Numbered from the stretch's first letter, positions 1 through 7,988 are shown. The stretch: DNA of 64,000 bases from Nocardioides sp. Root140 (GCF_001426745.1 NZ_LMFI01000001.1:534000-597999); one strand, 5' to 3'. Made by a program: numbers and translations. Notes: generated by a model not told the origin, from the sequence alone.

Positions 1-240
1 CTGTGCTCGCTGATCGCGTTCGCCGACGCCTCGGGCCGCAGGGCCGGCCTGGTCTACCTCTACAAGCAGGGCACGTTCTACCCGTTCGCTCCCGAGCCGG
101 GCTCTGGTGGCGACGGCTCGGGCCAGCAGCGGCGCGACAACCTGCTCGAGATCCAGATCCGCGACCAGCTCGCCGCCGAGCTGCCGATGGAGCAGGACCT
201 CCAGCGCTGGCTCGCCGTCTGGGGCGCCCCCGGCCTCTAG
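1..240 (+). CDS. PspA-associated protein PspAB-like, C-terminal fragment
   Basis: Only the last 79 codons are in the window, read from base 1 in frame and ending in TAG at 238-240. The tail has the pattern I associate with the actinobacterial PspAB family: LVYLYKQGTFYPFAP, then RDNLLEIQIRDQLAAELP, ending WLAVWGAPGL. PspAB accompanies PspA (phage-shock envelope-stress protein) in actinobacteria; its biochemical role is not established. The following nfeD and flotillin genes fit a membrane-stress neighbourhood. The start lies upstream of the window. The family name rests on recall of the C-terminal pattern. Confidence 0.6.
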   Translation: MCSLIAFADASGRRAGLVYLYKQGTFYPFAPEPGSGGDGSGQQRRDNLLEIQIRDQLAAELPMEQDLQRWLAVWGAPGL

Positions 241-258
241 CCGCACAACCGCATCAAC

Positions 259-298
259 AACCCACGGTTCGCGGACCTTGATGCGCGAACCGTGGGTT
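259..298 (+). terminator. strong hairpin terminator after pspAB-like gene
   Basis: Perfect 15-bp inverted repeat: AACCCACGGTTCGCG at 259-273 and its complement at 284-298, with a 10-nt loop, 18 bp after the stop codon. TTCTTG follows rather than a clean T-run, which is common in high-GC actinobacteria. Confidence 0.75.
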
Positions 299-326
299 CT
301 TGCGCTTCGAACCGTGGATCGTTGCG
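283..326 (+). repeat. imperfect 22-bp direct repeat overlapping the terminator arm
   Basis: Bases 283-304 and 305-326 are adjacent imperfect copies sharing CGAACCGTGG and the terminal TTGCG. The first copy is the right arm of the terminator hairpin, so the second is an alternative pairing partner for the left arm. Confidence 0.6.
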
Positions 327-404
327 CCGTTCTGACCGATGTCGTCCGCGAACTGACCCGGCCCACTAGGGTTACGCCCACATCAACGGGGAAAGGTGGA
401 CCGC

Positions 405-893
405 GTGATCGCGTTCCTTCTCATCGGTGCCGTCGGCATCGCGCTCTTGCTGTTCTCGCTGATCGTCGGCGACCTCCTCGACGGGCTGCTCGACTTCGGG
501 GGCGACCTGTTCTCGGGTGCCGCGATGGCGGGGTTCCTGGGTGCCTTCGGGTTCGGGGGAGCCATCTCCTACGCGCAGAGCGACAACATGGGCCTCTCCA
601 TCGGCGTCGGCCTGGTGGCCGGTCTCGTCGTCGGAGCCGGCGCCGGTTGGGCGTCGTACCAGCTGAAGCAGGGCGGCGACGAGGCGAACGTCCGCACGGG
701 TGACCTCACCGGCCAGCCGGCCACGGTCATCAGTGCGATCCCCGAGAACGGGTACGGCGAGGTGAGCATCGTGGCGTCGGGCCACATCACCAAGCTCAAC
801 GCCCGCTCGGAGGCCCCACTGGCAGCAGGTACGCCGGTCACGATCACGGCAGTCCTCTCCGCCACCTCGGTGCTCGTCGAGCGCCGGGGCTGA
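405..893 (+). CDS. NfeD-like membrane protein
   Basis: 162 residues. Hydrophobic segments cover roughly residues 1-20 and 45-85 (a glycine-rich helical pair), followed by a soluble domain from about residue 95 (TGDLTGQPATVISAIPENG...) with the beta-rich pattern of the NfeD OB-fold. NfeD proteins are partners of flotillin/stomatin membrane scaffolds, and a flotillin gene follows after 34 bp. GTG at 405 is preferred over in-frame GTG 396 because AAAGGTGG at 392-399 gives a well-spaced ribosome-binding site for 405 but would overlap 396. A TAGGGT -10-like box lies at 367-372. Confidence 0.8.
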   Translation: MIAFLLIGAVGIALLLFSLIVGDLLDGLLDFGGDLFSGAAMAGFLGAFGFGGAISYAQSDNMGLSIGVGLVAGLVVGAGAGWASYQLKQGGDEANVRTGDLTGQPATVISAIPENGYGEVSIVASGHITKLNARSEAPLAAGTPVTITAVLSATSVLVERRG

Positions 894-927
894 ACACCAC
901 CACTCCACCCGAGCCAGGAGCTCCTGT

Positions 928-2460
928 ATGTCCCCGATCCTGCTTGCCGTCGTCGGCATCATCGTCCTCGTCGTCCTTCTGGGCGCCCTGATCACCACCC
1001 GCTACAAGGTGGCCGGCCCCAACGAGGCCTTCATCGTCACCGGCCGCAAGGGCAAGGCGGTGAAGAACCCCGAGACCGGCCAGGTCTCCACCGACCTGTC
1101 CGGCCAGAAGGTCGTGATGGGTGGCGGTGTCTTCGTGATCCCGTTCGTGCAGAAGGCACACACCCTCGACCTCTCGTCGCGTCGCCTTTTCGTGCAGATC
1201 AAGGGCGCCATCTCGGGGCAGGGCGTCAAGCTCAACCTCGAGGGCGTCGCGATCGTCAAGGTCGGTGGCAACGAGGACTCCATCCGTGCCGCGGCCCAGC
1301 GCTTCCTCACCCAGCAGCAGGAGATCGAGACCTTCACGCAGGAGACCCTCGCCGGTTCGCTGCGCTCCATCGTCGGGTCCCTGTCGGTCGAGCAGATCAT
1401 CCGCGACCGGGCCGCGTTCGCGCAGCGCGTCGCCGACGAGTCCGAGACCTCGCTGACCGGCCAGGGCCTGGTGCTCGACACGTTCCAGATCCAGGACATC
1501 ACCGACGACGGCTCCTACCTTGCCGACCTCGGTCGGCCCGAGGCCGCCAAGCTGAACCAGGTCGCCTCCATCGCCGAGGCCGAGGCCCGCCAGGCTGCCG
1601 AGCAGGCCAGGCTGGCCGCCGAGCAGGAGATCGCCATCGCCCAGCGCCAGCTGGCCCTCCAGACCGCCGAGATCAAGGCCGAGACCGACGCCGCCAGTGC
1701 CCAGGCCGCGGCCGCAGGCCCGTTGGCCCAGGCCGATCGCGACCAGGCGATCCTCGCCGAGCAGGAGAAGGTTGCCGTCCGCCAGGCAGCCCTCAAGGAG
1801 CGCCAGCTCGACACCGAGGTCCGCAAGCCCGCCGACGCCGAGCGCTACCGCGTGGAGACCGAGGCCGAGGGGCGTCGCAACTCCCAGGTCTTCGACGCCG
1901 ACGCCGCCAAGGTCGCCGCGATCGCCAAGGCCGAGGCAGAGGCCGAGCGCGACCGCCTGACCGGTGTCGGTGAGAAGTCACGTCGTGAGGCACTGGCCGA
2001 GGCCGAGGCCATCGAGGGTGCCAAGCGCGGTGAGGCCGAGAAGGCCCGCCGTATCGCCGAGGCCGACGCACTCCGCGCCGAAGGTGACGCCCAGGCCGCA
2101 TCGACCCTCGCGATCGGCAACGCCGAGGCCGAGGCGATGAACAAGAAGGCGGAGGCGTTCGCGCAGTACAACGACGCGGCCGTCCTGCAGATGCTGATGG
2201 AGATCCTGCCCAAGGTCGCGCACGAGGTCGCCGCGCCGATGGCCGCGATCGACAAGCTGACCGTGATCTCCACCGACGGCGCCGGCGAGCTGCCCAAGCA
2301 GGTCACCAACAACATCTTCCAGACCATGGAGCTGTTGAAGAACACCACCGGGGTCGACCTGCAGAACATGCTCGAAGGGTTCGCCGATCGCGGTGCCGGC
2401 CTCCGCGCCGAGCGGAACGGTGGGCCCGGCCAGGCCGTCGTACCCGCCGACGAGGCCTGA
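928..2460 (+). CDS. flotillin / SPFH-domain membrane scaffold protein
   Basis: 510 residues. An N-terminal membrane anchor (about residues 3-24) is followed by an SPFH/Band 7 domain (about 30-215) and a long Ala/Glu-rich coiled coil (about 215-400) with the EAEA pattern typical of flotillins (Bacillus FloT/YuaG type). Flotillins oligomerise on the inner face of the cytoplasmic membrane and organise membrane domains. CAGGAG precedes ATG 928 at good spacing. It follows nfeD, the usual nfeD-flotillin pair. The length matches the family and I see no truncation. Confidence 0.9.
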   Translation: MSPILLAVVGIIVLVVLLGALITTRYKVAGPNEAFIVTGRKGKAVKNPETGQVSTDLSGQKVVMGGGVFVIPFVQKAHTLDLSSRRLFVQIKGAISGQGVKLNLEGVAIVKVGGNEDSIRAAAQRFLTQQQEIETFTQETLAGSLRSIVGSLSVEQIIRDRAAFAQRVADESETSLTGQGLVLDTFQIQDITDDGSYLADLGRPEAAKLNQVASIAEAEARQAAEQARLAAEQEIAIAQRQLALQTAEIKAETDAASAQAAAAGPLAQADRDQAILAEQEKVAVRQAALKERQLDTEVRKPADAERYRVETEAEGRRNSQVFDADAAKVAAIAKAEAEAERDRLTGVGEKSRREALAEAEAIEGAKRGEAEKARRIAEADALRAEGDAQAASTLAIGNAEAEAMNKKAEAFAQYNDAAVLQMLMEILPKVAHEVAAPMAAIDKLTVISTDGAGELPKQVTNNIFQTMELLKNTTGVDLQNMLEGFADRGAGLRAERNGGPGQAVVPADEA

Positions 2461-2472
2461 TCCCGAAGCACT

Positions 2473-2518
2473 GACGCCCTGCGTCCGGTTGCCACTGGCG
2501 ACCGGGACGCAGGGCGTC
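2473..2518. terminator. bidirectional hairpin terminator; copy 1 of the GTCCTGC hairpin repeat
   Basis: GACGCCCTGCGTCC at 2473-2486 pairs with its complement ending at 2518, and inner bases GGTTGCC / GGCGACC extend the stem around an ACT loop. It lies between the convergent flotillin and yjdM genes, so it can serve both. Sequence order matches the repeats at 5041 and 56205, with compensating changes in the stem (GCCCTGC here, GTCCTGC there). Confidence 0.75.
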
Positions 2519-2535
2519 GTACGTCAGGGAGCGGG

Positions 2536-2883
2536 TCAGCCCTTCTTGACCACGCTGGACTTCAACTGCATCGGCCCGAAGCCGTCGACCTTGCAGTCGA
2601 TGTCGTGGTCGCCGACCCCTTGCACGAGGCGGATGTTCTTGACCTTGGTCCCGACCTTGATCGAGGTGGAGGAGCCCTTGACCTTGAGGTCACGGATGAC
2701 GGTGACGGTGTCGCCGTCGGCCAGGGGTGTGCCGTTGGCGTCCTTGATCACTGCGGCCTCGGCCTCGGCGGCTGCCTCCTCGGGCGACCACTCGTGGGCG
2801 CACTCAGGGCACACCATGAGGCTGCCGAGCTCGTAGGTGTACTCCGAGGCGCACTTCGGGCAGGGAGGAAGGGAGCCGCTCAT
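2536..2883 (-). CDS. yjdM: YjdM/PhnA-family zinc-ribbon protein
   Basis: 115 residues. The N-terminal zinc ribbon has Cys8-Cys11 (CPKC) and Cys25-Cys28 (CPEC). A linker leads to the conserved C-terminal domain with [17 protein letters not shown] and [12 protein letters not shown], diagnostic of YjdM (formerly PhnA). Despite its old name in the phosphonate operon its function is not known; no phn genes are nearby. It starts 7 bp after the nadA stop, so the two are probably co-transcribed. Confidence 0.9.
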   Translation of the reverse strand: MSGSLPPCPKCASEYTYELGSLMVCPECAHEWSPEEAAAEAEAAVIKDANGTPLADGDTVTVIRDLKVKGSSTSIKVGTKVKNIRLVQGVGDHDIDCKVDGFGPMQLKSSVVKKG

Positions 2884-2890
2884 CTCGCCC

Positions 2891-4063
2891 TCAGTCGCGG
2901 TGTGACTTGCCGGGCAGGTCGAGCATGCGCTGTAGCGCGATGTCGGCCAGTCGTGCCGTCTCGGCCTCGACCTCGATGACGTTGACCTCGTTGCCGGCGA
3001 CCAGCGACTCGAGCGCCCACACCAGGTGGGGGAGATCGATGCGGTTCATCGTCGAGCAGAAGCACACGGTCTTCTCGAGGAACGCGATCTTCTTGTCGGG
3101 GTGGGCGTCGGCCAGGCGCTTGACCAGGTTCAGCTCGGTGCCGATCGCCCAGCTCGAACCGGCAGGCGCCGCCTCGATGGTCTTGATGATGAACTCGGTG
3201 GACCCGACGAGGTCAGCCTTGGTGACCACTTCGTACTTGCACTCGGGGTGCACCAGGATCTTGACGTCCGGGTCCTTGGCGCGCAGCTCGTCGACGACCT
3301 CGGGGCTGAACCGGCCGTGGACCGAGCAGTGGCCCTTCCAGAGGATCATCTTCGCGTTCTGGAGCTCTTCGGCGGTCAGGCCGCCGTTGGGCTTGAAGGG
3401 GTTCCACACGACGCACTGCTCGAGCGGGATGCCGAGCTTGAGGACGGCGGTGTTGCGGCCGAGGTGCTGGTCGGGGAAGAACAGCACCTTCGCGTCGGGC
3501 TTCTGCTCGAAGGCCCAGTCGAGTGCCACATCGGCGTTGCTCGACGTACAGACGGCGCCGCCGAACTTGCCGCAGAACGCCTTGATGTCGGCGCTGGAGT
3601 TCATGTAGGTGATCGGCACGACCTGGTCCTGGACACCGGCGTCGGCCAGCGCGTCCCAGGCGTCCTCGACCTGGCCGAGGCGCGCCATGTCGGCCATGGA
3701 GCAGCCGGCGGCGAGGTCGGGCAGGATCACCTTCTGGTTCGGCGCGGTGAGGATGTCGGCGGACTCGGCCATGAAGTGCACGCCGCAGAAGACGATGTGC
3801 TCGGCCTCCGGCCGCGCGGCCGCGTCGCGGGCCAGCTTGAACGAGTCGCCGGTGACGTCGGCGAACTCGATGACCTCGTCGCGCTGGTAGTGGTGGCCCA
3901 GGATGAAGACCTTGTTCCCGAGCGCTTCCTTGGCGGCACGGGCGCGTGCGACCAGATCGGGGTCGGAGGCCGCCGGCAGGTCGCCCGGGCATTCGACGCC
4001 CCGCTCGGAGGAGAGGTCCTTGCCCATGCCCAGCGGCAGGAGGGGCAACTCGACTGTGCTCAT
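2891..4063 (-). CDS. nadA: quinolinate synthase NadA
   Basis: 390 residues. NadA condenses iminoaspartate (from NadB) with dihydroxyacetone phosphate to quinolinate in de novo NAD synthesis, using a [4Fe-4S] cluster in the cytoplasm. Family signatures include [13 protein letters not shown] near the N-terminus, [24 protein letters not shown] and [16 protein letters not shown]; the last three carry the cluster cysteines. nadB and nadC are not in the window. ATG 4063 has no ribosome-binding site but a TAGGAT box sits exactly 6 nt before it, implying a leaderless mRNA. Confidence 0.95.
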   Translation of the reverse strand: MSTVELPLLPLGMGKDLSSERGVECPGDLPAASDPDLVARARAAKEALGNKVFILGHHYQRDEVIEFADVTGDSFKLARDAAARPEAEHIVFCGVHFMAESADILTAPNQKVILPDLAAGCSMADMARLGQVEDAWDALADAGVQDQVVPITYMNSSADIKAFCGKFGGAVCTSSNADVALDWAFEQKPDAKVLFFPDQHLGRNTAVLKLGIPLEQCVVWNPFKPNGGLTAEELQNAKMILWKGHCSVHGRFSPEVVDELRAKDPDVKILVHPECKYEVVTKADLVGSTEFIIKTIEAAPAGSSWAIGTELNLVKRLADAHPDKKIAFLEKTVCFCSTMNRIDLPHLVWALESLVAGNEVNVIEVEAETARLADIALQRMLDLPGKSHRD

Positions 4064-4069
4064 GCGGCA

Positions 4070-4075
4070 ATCCTA
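4070..4075 (-). promoter_or_regulatory. -10 box for leaderless nadA
   Basis: TAGGAT, then 6 nt, then ATG 4063, so transcription should start at or next to the start codon. Confidence 0.55.
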
Positions 4076-4112
4076 TGCCCCGGCCCTGAGCTCGGACGCA
4101 CCGATCTCAGCC

Positions 4113-5012
4113 TCACAGCAGGGAGCCGTGGTGCAGGTACGGCGAGGGTGGCTTCATGCCCCGCACCATCAGATAGCCGCGGTGATGGATCGACAGGCGC
4201 GCGGCGAGCCCGACGTCGAGTGCCCAGTGGTTCGCCGAGGTGATGTGCCCGATCTCGAGCGTGGCGCCGGGCGGTGACGAGGCGAGCGCCTCCCACATCA
4301 GGTCCGAGGCGGTACGGCGATTGGTCGCGGCGAGCAGGACCGGCGCACCGTTCGGGTCGACGTAGGCGTAGCCCGAGCCGGTGGTTCGCTCGGTCACGAC
4401 GAGGCGGAAGTCGTCGGTGAGGTACTCGTGGTCGGGGCCGTGCGCGGCACCGCGGGTCTGCCGGTCGATGGAGTCGAGCAGGTCCCGGTCGCCGATCGAG
4501 CCCTCGCGCACCCGCTCGATCACCGGCAGGACCGAACGGTCGACCTCGCCGTGCAACAACATCTGGGAGTGCATCTCGAACCCGGCCACGCGGTAGCGCC
4601 TCAGCGCCTTCGGGTCGTCGGAGGCCGCGAGCATGCCGCGCAGGCAACCGTTGCCGTGCTGCAGCGCCGCGGCCAGGAGTTGCGCTCCGATGCCCCGTCC
4701 CTGCAACCCCGGCCGGACGACGTACGACGACAGGATCCACATCAGCTCGCGGGTGAACGAGGTGGCGAACCCGACGACGTCGTCTCCGTGGGTGGCCACC
4801 CAACAGCCGGCCGGGTCGGTCTCGAGCAGGTGCCGGGTGCGTTGCACCCAGCGCGACCCGCGGTCCGGGGCACGCAGTTGCGGGTCCGGCCAGCCGCGCG
4901 GGTAGGTCTCGAGGTCGAGCGCGTGGAAGCCCTCGGCCGACAGGCGCTCGACGACGGGGACGTCGTCGTACCGGAGCGGCCTGATCAGGACGTCCTGCGA
5001 ACTGGCTGGCAT
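4113..5012 (-). CDS. GNAT-family N-acetyltransferase
   Basis: 299 residues. The N-terminal half is a GNAT fold with the acetyl-CoA loop VVRPGLQGRGIGAQLL; the C-terminal half (from about residue 150) looks like a second, degenerate GNAT repeat, a layout seen in other actinobacterial two-domain GNATs. The substrate cannot be told. The start is uncertain: ATG 5012 is preferred, while in-frame ATG 5033 would add seven residues; neither has a strong ribosome-binding site. It is divergent from the glycerate kinase gene, with a copy of the hairpin repeat in between. Confidence 0.8.
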   Translation of the reverse strand: MPASSQDVLIRPLRYDDVPVVERLSAEGFHALDLETYPRGWPDPQLRAPDRGSRWVQRTRHLLETDPAGCWVATHGDDVVGFATSFTRELMWILSSYVVRPGLQGRGIGAQLLAAALQHGNGCLRGMLAASDDPKALRRYRVAGFEMHSQMLLHGEVDRSVLPVIERVREGSIGDRDLLDSIDRQTRGAAHGPDHEYLTDDFRLVVTERTTGSGYAYVDPNGAPVLLAATNRRTASDLMWEALASSPPGATLEIGHITSANHWALDVGLAARLSIHHRGYLMVRGMKPPSPYLHHGSLL

Positions 5013-5040
5013 GGGGACCACTCTGCAGGACATCGGGCCG

Positions 5041-5086
5041 GACGTCCTGCGTCGGGGTTGCCGGGGCAGCCGGGGTGCAGGACGTT
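5041..5086. repeat. GTCCTGC hairpin repeat, copy 2
   Basis: GACGTCCTGCGTCGGGGTTG begins at 5041 and the closing arm GCAGGACGT is at 5077-5085, pairing with ACGTCCTGC at 5042-5050. It is nearly identical to the copies at 56205-56305. It sits in the divergent gap between the GNAT and glycerate kinase genes, so a plain terminator role is unlikely here. Confidence 0.8.
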
Positions 5087-5111
5087 GCGGGGGACCGGCA
5101 GGATGAGGTGC

Positions 5112-6197
5112 ATGCGCGTGCTCATCGCCCCCGACAAGTTCGCCGGCACCCTCTCCGCCGTGGAGGCAGCCCAGGCGATCGCAGACGGCTGGCGTCGCCA
5201 CGCACCCGACGACGAGCTCGACCTGTGCCCGATGGCCGACGGCGGCCCGGGCTTCGTCGACGTACTGCACGCGTCGCTGAGTGGCGAGCTGCTCGCCGCG
5301 ACCGTACGCGGCCCCTTCGGGGAACCCACGCCGGCCACGCTCCTCGAGGTCGGCGGCACGGTGTACGTCGAGAGTGCCCACGCGTGCGGCCTCCACCTCA
5401 TCGGTGACGGCGACGTCGAGAAGGCCAGCACGTACGGCGTCGGGGAGCTGCTGGCACGTGCCGTGGACGCGGGAGCCACCACGATCGTGGTCGGACTCGG
5501 CGGGAGCGGCACGAACGACGGCGGCGCCGGCCTGCTCGCGGCACTGGGCGCGGCGGCCGACGAGCCCCTCGACCAGGGCGTGCACGGCCTGGTCGGACTG
5601 ACCCGGCTGGACCTGACCGGTGCGAAGGACCGCCTCGTCGGGGTCACCCTGGTCGCCGCTTCCGACGTCGACAGCCCGTTGACGGGTCTGTTCGGCGCGA
5701 CCAAGACGTTCGGCCCCCAGAAGGGCCTCGCCGAGGACCGGCTGCCGGCGGTGGACGGGATCCTCGAGGAGTTCGCCGCCGTCGCCGACCGGCGCCTGGC
5801 CCTGGAGAAGGGCGCCGGCGCTGCCGGAGGGCTGGGCTACGCGCTGATGCTCCTCGGGGCGTCCCGCACGGCCGGGATCGGGCTCGTCGGGGACGCCGTC
5901 GACCTGGCAGACCGCGCGGCCGCCGCCGACCTGGTGATCACCGGCGAGGGCGCCTTCGACTTCTCCAGCCGCTCGGGCAAGGTGCCGTACGGCGTCGCCG
6001 AGGTGGCCGCCCACGCCCTGAGGCCCTGCATCGCCCTCGCGGGACAGGTGCTGGTCGGCTCCCGCGAGATGCGCGCTCTGGGCGTGGAGTCGGCGTACTC
6101 GATGGTGGACCTGGTGGGGGAGGACAGGTCGTTCGCGGACCCCGCCGGGTCACTGGCCACGCTGGCCGAACGCACCGCCCGCACCTGGTCGCGGTGA
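5112..6197 (+). CDS. glycerate kinase (GlxK/GarK family)
   Basis: 361 residues. Phosphorylates D-glycerate (to 2- or 3-phosphoglycerate depending on subgroup) using ATP. The start MRVLIAPDKFAGTLSA, the segment CPMADGGPGFVDVL, GLGGSGTNDGGAGLLAALGA and ITGEGAFDFSSRSGK are hallmarks of this kinase family. GGATGAGG just upstream favours ATG 5112 over in-frame ATG 5103. A glycerate kinase near erpA and an adenosine-kinase-like gene also occurs in mycobacteria, so the neighbourhood is conserved. Confidence 0.92.
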   Translation: MRVLIAPDKFAGTLSAVEAAQAIADGWRRHAPDDELDLCPMADGGPGFVDVLHASLSGELLAATVRGPFGEPTPATLLEVGGTVYVESAHACGLHLIGDGDVEKASTYGVGELLARAVDAGATTIVVGLGGSGTNDGGAGLLAALGAAADEPLDQGVHGLVGLTRLDLTGAKDRLVGVTLVAASDVDSPLTGLFGATKTFGPQKGLAEDRLPAVDGILEEFAAVADRRLALEKGAGAAGGLGYALMLLGASRTAGIGLVGDAVDLADRAAAADLVITGEGAFDFSSRSGKVPYGVAEVAAHALRPCIALAGQVLVGSREMRALGVESAYSMVDLVGEDRSFADPAGSLATLAERTARTWSR

Positions 6198-6221
6198 CGC
6201 CCTCCCGCCCGACGACAGGGG

Positions 6222-7016
6222 TCAGGTCGAGCTGTTCGGGCGAACGGACACCAGCCGGACGCTCTCCCGTCCGCCCCGGACGGTCTCCTCGTGCACCACA
6301 CCCACCCCGCGTGCGTAGTACTTGCGCTCCACCAGCTTCGGCTCCAGGGGCGTGGTGTCGCGGGTGACCACCAGTGCGCCGTACGTCGCCGGGACCTGGG
6401 GGTGTCGGCCGTCCACACGGAGCACCTGACCGCGGTCCTCGGCCTCACCGGCGTAGAATTCCTGGGCGTACTCGTCGCCGGGTTGCGGGTCCGCCGGCAT
6501 CACGATGCCCGCTTGCGCCCCGTCGACCCCCGTCTCCCACGACCCCTCCTTGCTGGAGGTGCCGTCCTCGTACGCGGTGGTGTCCTCGCCGAAGTACCAG
6601 ACGTTGCCGTCGACGTCCTGTGCGTACCAGTCCCACGTGTCCTCGAGGACCTCGCCGTCCAGGGTGCTCTCGACGTCGTGGACCACCACACAGCGCACCC
6701 CCTGCACGACTCGGGAGCGGTCCGTCACCGTCGTGACGATTCGTGTCTCCTCGTCGGGACTGCTGCTCCGGAACGTCCACACCGTGCCGGGTTCCAGCGG
6801 CAGGAAGGGATTGTCGACGCCCGTCACGAACGCCGTCGGGTCGACTCGGGTCAGTGGCGTGGCCGGGAGTCCCCGCCGTTCGCCGGGTGTGGCCGACGAC
6901 GTGCCCGGGGCGGGTCGGGTGGTGTTGTCGTCCGAGCTCACCGGGTCGGAATGCGTGCCGCAGGCAGCGGCGACCAGGAGTACGGCGCTGCCGGCGAGGA
7001 TTGCCGGAATCTTCAT
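6222..7016 (-). CDS. secreted lipoprotein, unknown function
   Basis: 264 residues. The signal sequence MKIPAILAGSAVLLVAAAC gives a lipobox Cys19. A Thr/Ser/Pro-rich linker (about 20-65) precedes a globular domain with VDNPFLPLEPGTVWTF, CVVVHDVEST and DTWDWYAQDVDGNVWYFGEDT. This aromatic-rich beta pattern recurs in actinobacterial secreted proteins of unknown function. An upstream AGGATGGGGAC supports ATG 7016. It converges with glycerate kinase across a 24-bp gap with no visible terminator. Confidence 0.75.
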   Translation of the reverse strand: MKIPAILAGSAVLLVAAACGTHSDPVSSDDNTTRPAPGTSSATPGERRGLPATPLTRVDPTAFVTGVDNPFLPLEPGTVWTFRSSSPDEETRIVTTVTDRSRVVQGVRCVVVHDVESTLDGEVLEDTWDWYAQDVDGNVWYFGEDTTAYEDGTSSKEGSWETGVDGAQAGIVMPADPQPGDEYAQEFYAGEAEDRGQVLRVDGRHPQVPATYGALVVTRDTTPLEPKLVERKYYARGVGVVHEETVRGGRESVRLVSVRPNSST

Positions 7017-7174
7017 GTCCCCATCCTGCGCCCTCGTTGCTGAAGCCAGGCTGAACGCGCGCCTTTCTGCTGCGGATCGTGTGACTTCCTTCACGGTCGG
7101 CCGGAGTTCTGGGGAATAACCGCGGATGTGCGACCATTGCATGAGTAACACGCCACGAACTTTTGGGAGCTGAG

Positions 7175-7537
7175 ATGACCGAGCAGGTCGAAACCGCCAC
7201 CGAGCACCGCACCGACCAGATCAACCTGAGCCCGGTCGCCGCGTCCAAGGTCGAGTCCCTCCTCGCCCAGGAGGGTCGCGACGACCTCGCGCTGCGCATC
7301 TCCGTGCAGCCCGGCGGTTGCTCCGGACTGCGCTACCAGCTCTTCTTCGACGAGCGCACCCTCGACGGTGACGTCGTGACCGACTTCGACGGCGTCTCCG
7401 TCGTCGTCGACCGGATGAGCGTCCCCTACCTCAACGGTGCCGTGATCGACTTCGTCGACACCATCGAGAAGCAGGGCTTCACGATCGACAACCCCAACGC
7501 CACCGGCTCCTGCGCCTGCGGCGACTCGTTCCACTGA
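7175..7537 (+). CDS. erpA: iron-sulfur cluster insertion protein ErpA (HesB/IscA type)
   Basis: 120 residues. An A-type carrier that accepts Fe-S clusters and passes them to apoproteins. The three ligand cysteines are present: Cys49 in QPGGCSG and Cys113/Cys115 in the C-terminal GSCACGDSF. GGGAGCTGAG precedes ATG 7175; an in-frame TTG at 7163 overlaps that site and is unlikely to be used. The Fe-S proteins NadA and QcrA and a cysteine desulfurase are encoded nearby. Confidence 0.93.
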   Translation: MTEQVETATEHRTDQINLSPVAASKVESLLAQEGRDDLALRISVQPGGCSGLRYQLFFDERTLDGDVVTDFDGVSVVVDRMSVPYLNGAVIDFVDTIEKQGFTIDNPNATGSCACGDSFH

Positions 7538-7593
7538 GCGAACGCCCGGTCGTCGGCTGACAGGTCGGCGACAGGCACCACTGAAGACATACG

Positions 7594-7627
7594 ACGAAGC
7601 CCCTGCCGGAACCGGCAGGGGCTTCGT
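7594..7627. terminator. perfect hairpin terminator after erpA, bidirectional
   Basis: A 16-bp perfect stem: ACGAAGCCCCTGCCGG at 7594-7609 and its complement at 7612-7627, with a 2-nt AA centre. Being a near-perfect palindrome it can terminate erpA on plus and transcripts entering from the minus strand. Confidence 0.88.
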
Positions 7628-7643
7628 TGTGCCCAAGGGGCTT

Positions 7644-7712
7644 GACGAGCGCGCAAGAGGGAGGGACGCGCTCGTCGGAACGGACGCACAAGAGGGAGGG
7701 AGTGCGCCCGTT
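7644..7712. ncRNA. twin hairpins with identical loops (6C-like candidate RNA)
   Basis: Hairpin 1: GACGAGCGCG (7644-7653) pairs perfectly with 7667-7676. Hairpin 2: AACGGACGCAC (7679-7689) pairs with 7702-7712, one mismatch. The 12 loop bases AAGAGGGAGGGA are identical (7655-7666 and 7690-7701), while the stems differ in sequence yet both pair. On the minus strand the loops read TCCCTCCCTCTT and the element runs into the hairpin at 7594-7627. Two C-rich-loop hairpins followed by a terminator is the plan of the actinobacterial 6C RNA, though the loops here lack six consecutive C. Strand and function are inferred. Confidence 0.45.
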
Positions 7713-7719
7713 GGCTCGG

Positions 7720-7938
7720 TCAGCTCAGGTGCAGGTGCAGTGAACCTGCCAGGGCGGCGGCCTTGTCGGAGACCTGCCACGTGGTGGGCTTGTGCTCGGC
7801 GACGTGGCGGCCGGGCACATGCGAGGTGCGGGTCGCCGGGAGGCGCAACTGGTCGCCGACGAGCTGGCAGTCGGCGTACATCTCGTGAGGGGTCGACGGG
7901 TCAGCGTAAGGGAGTCGAAGGCTCGCGAACTGGCTCAT
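7720..7938 (-). CDS. small conserved-looking hypothetical protein
   Basis: 72 residues from ATG 7938 (MSQFASLRLPYADPSTPHEM...), ending in a His/Leu tail HLHLHLS. I do not recognise a domain. The frame stays open into the divergent kinase gene, but the composition looks real only from 7938. No ribosome-binding site is visible. It sits opposite the PfkB kinase, sharing a 64-bp promoter region, and its 3' end runs straight into the twin-hairpin element. Coding status is probable, not certain. Confidence 0.5.
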   Translation of the reverse strand: MSQFASLRLPYADPSTPHEMYADCQLVGDQLRLPATRTSHVPGRHVAEHKPTTWQVSDKAAALAGSLHLHLS

Positions 7939-7964
7939 GCAAACGACGATATTCGTTACCACGG

Positions 7965-7982
7965 GGTACACCCAGCTGTACC
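7965..7982. promoter_or_regulatory. perfect GGTACA-N6-TGTACC operator-like palindrome
   Basis: GGTACA at 7965-7970 and TGTACC at 7977-7982, spacing 6, in the divergent promoter region between the 72-residue ORF and the PfkB kinase. It lies just upstream of a TAGTGT -10-like box (7989-7994), as expected for a repressor or activator site. The binding protein is not identifiable. Confidence 0.4.
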
Positions 7983-7988
7983 GACAGG

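Noticed and set aside
7559..7578. GACAGGTCGGCGACAGGC after erpA as a degenerate repeat copy
   Set aside because: Lacks the AACTGG part and the 21-bp spacing.
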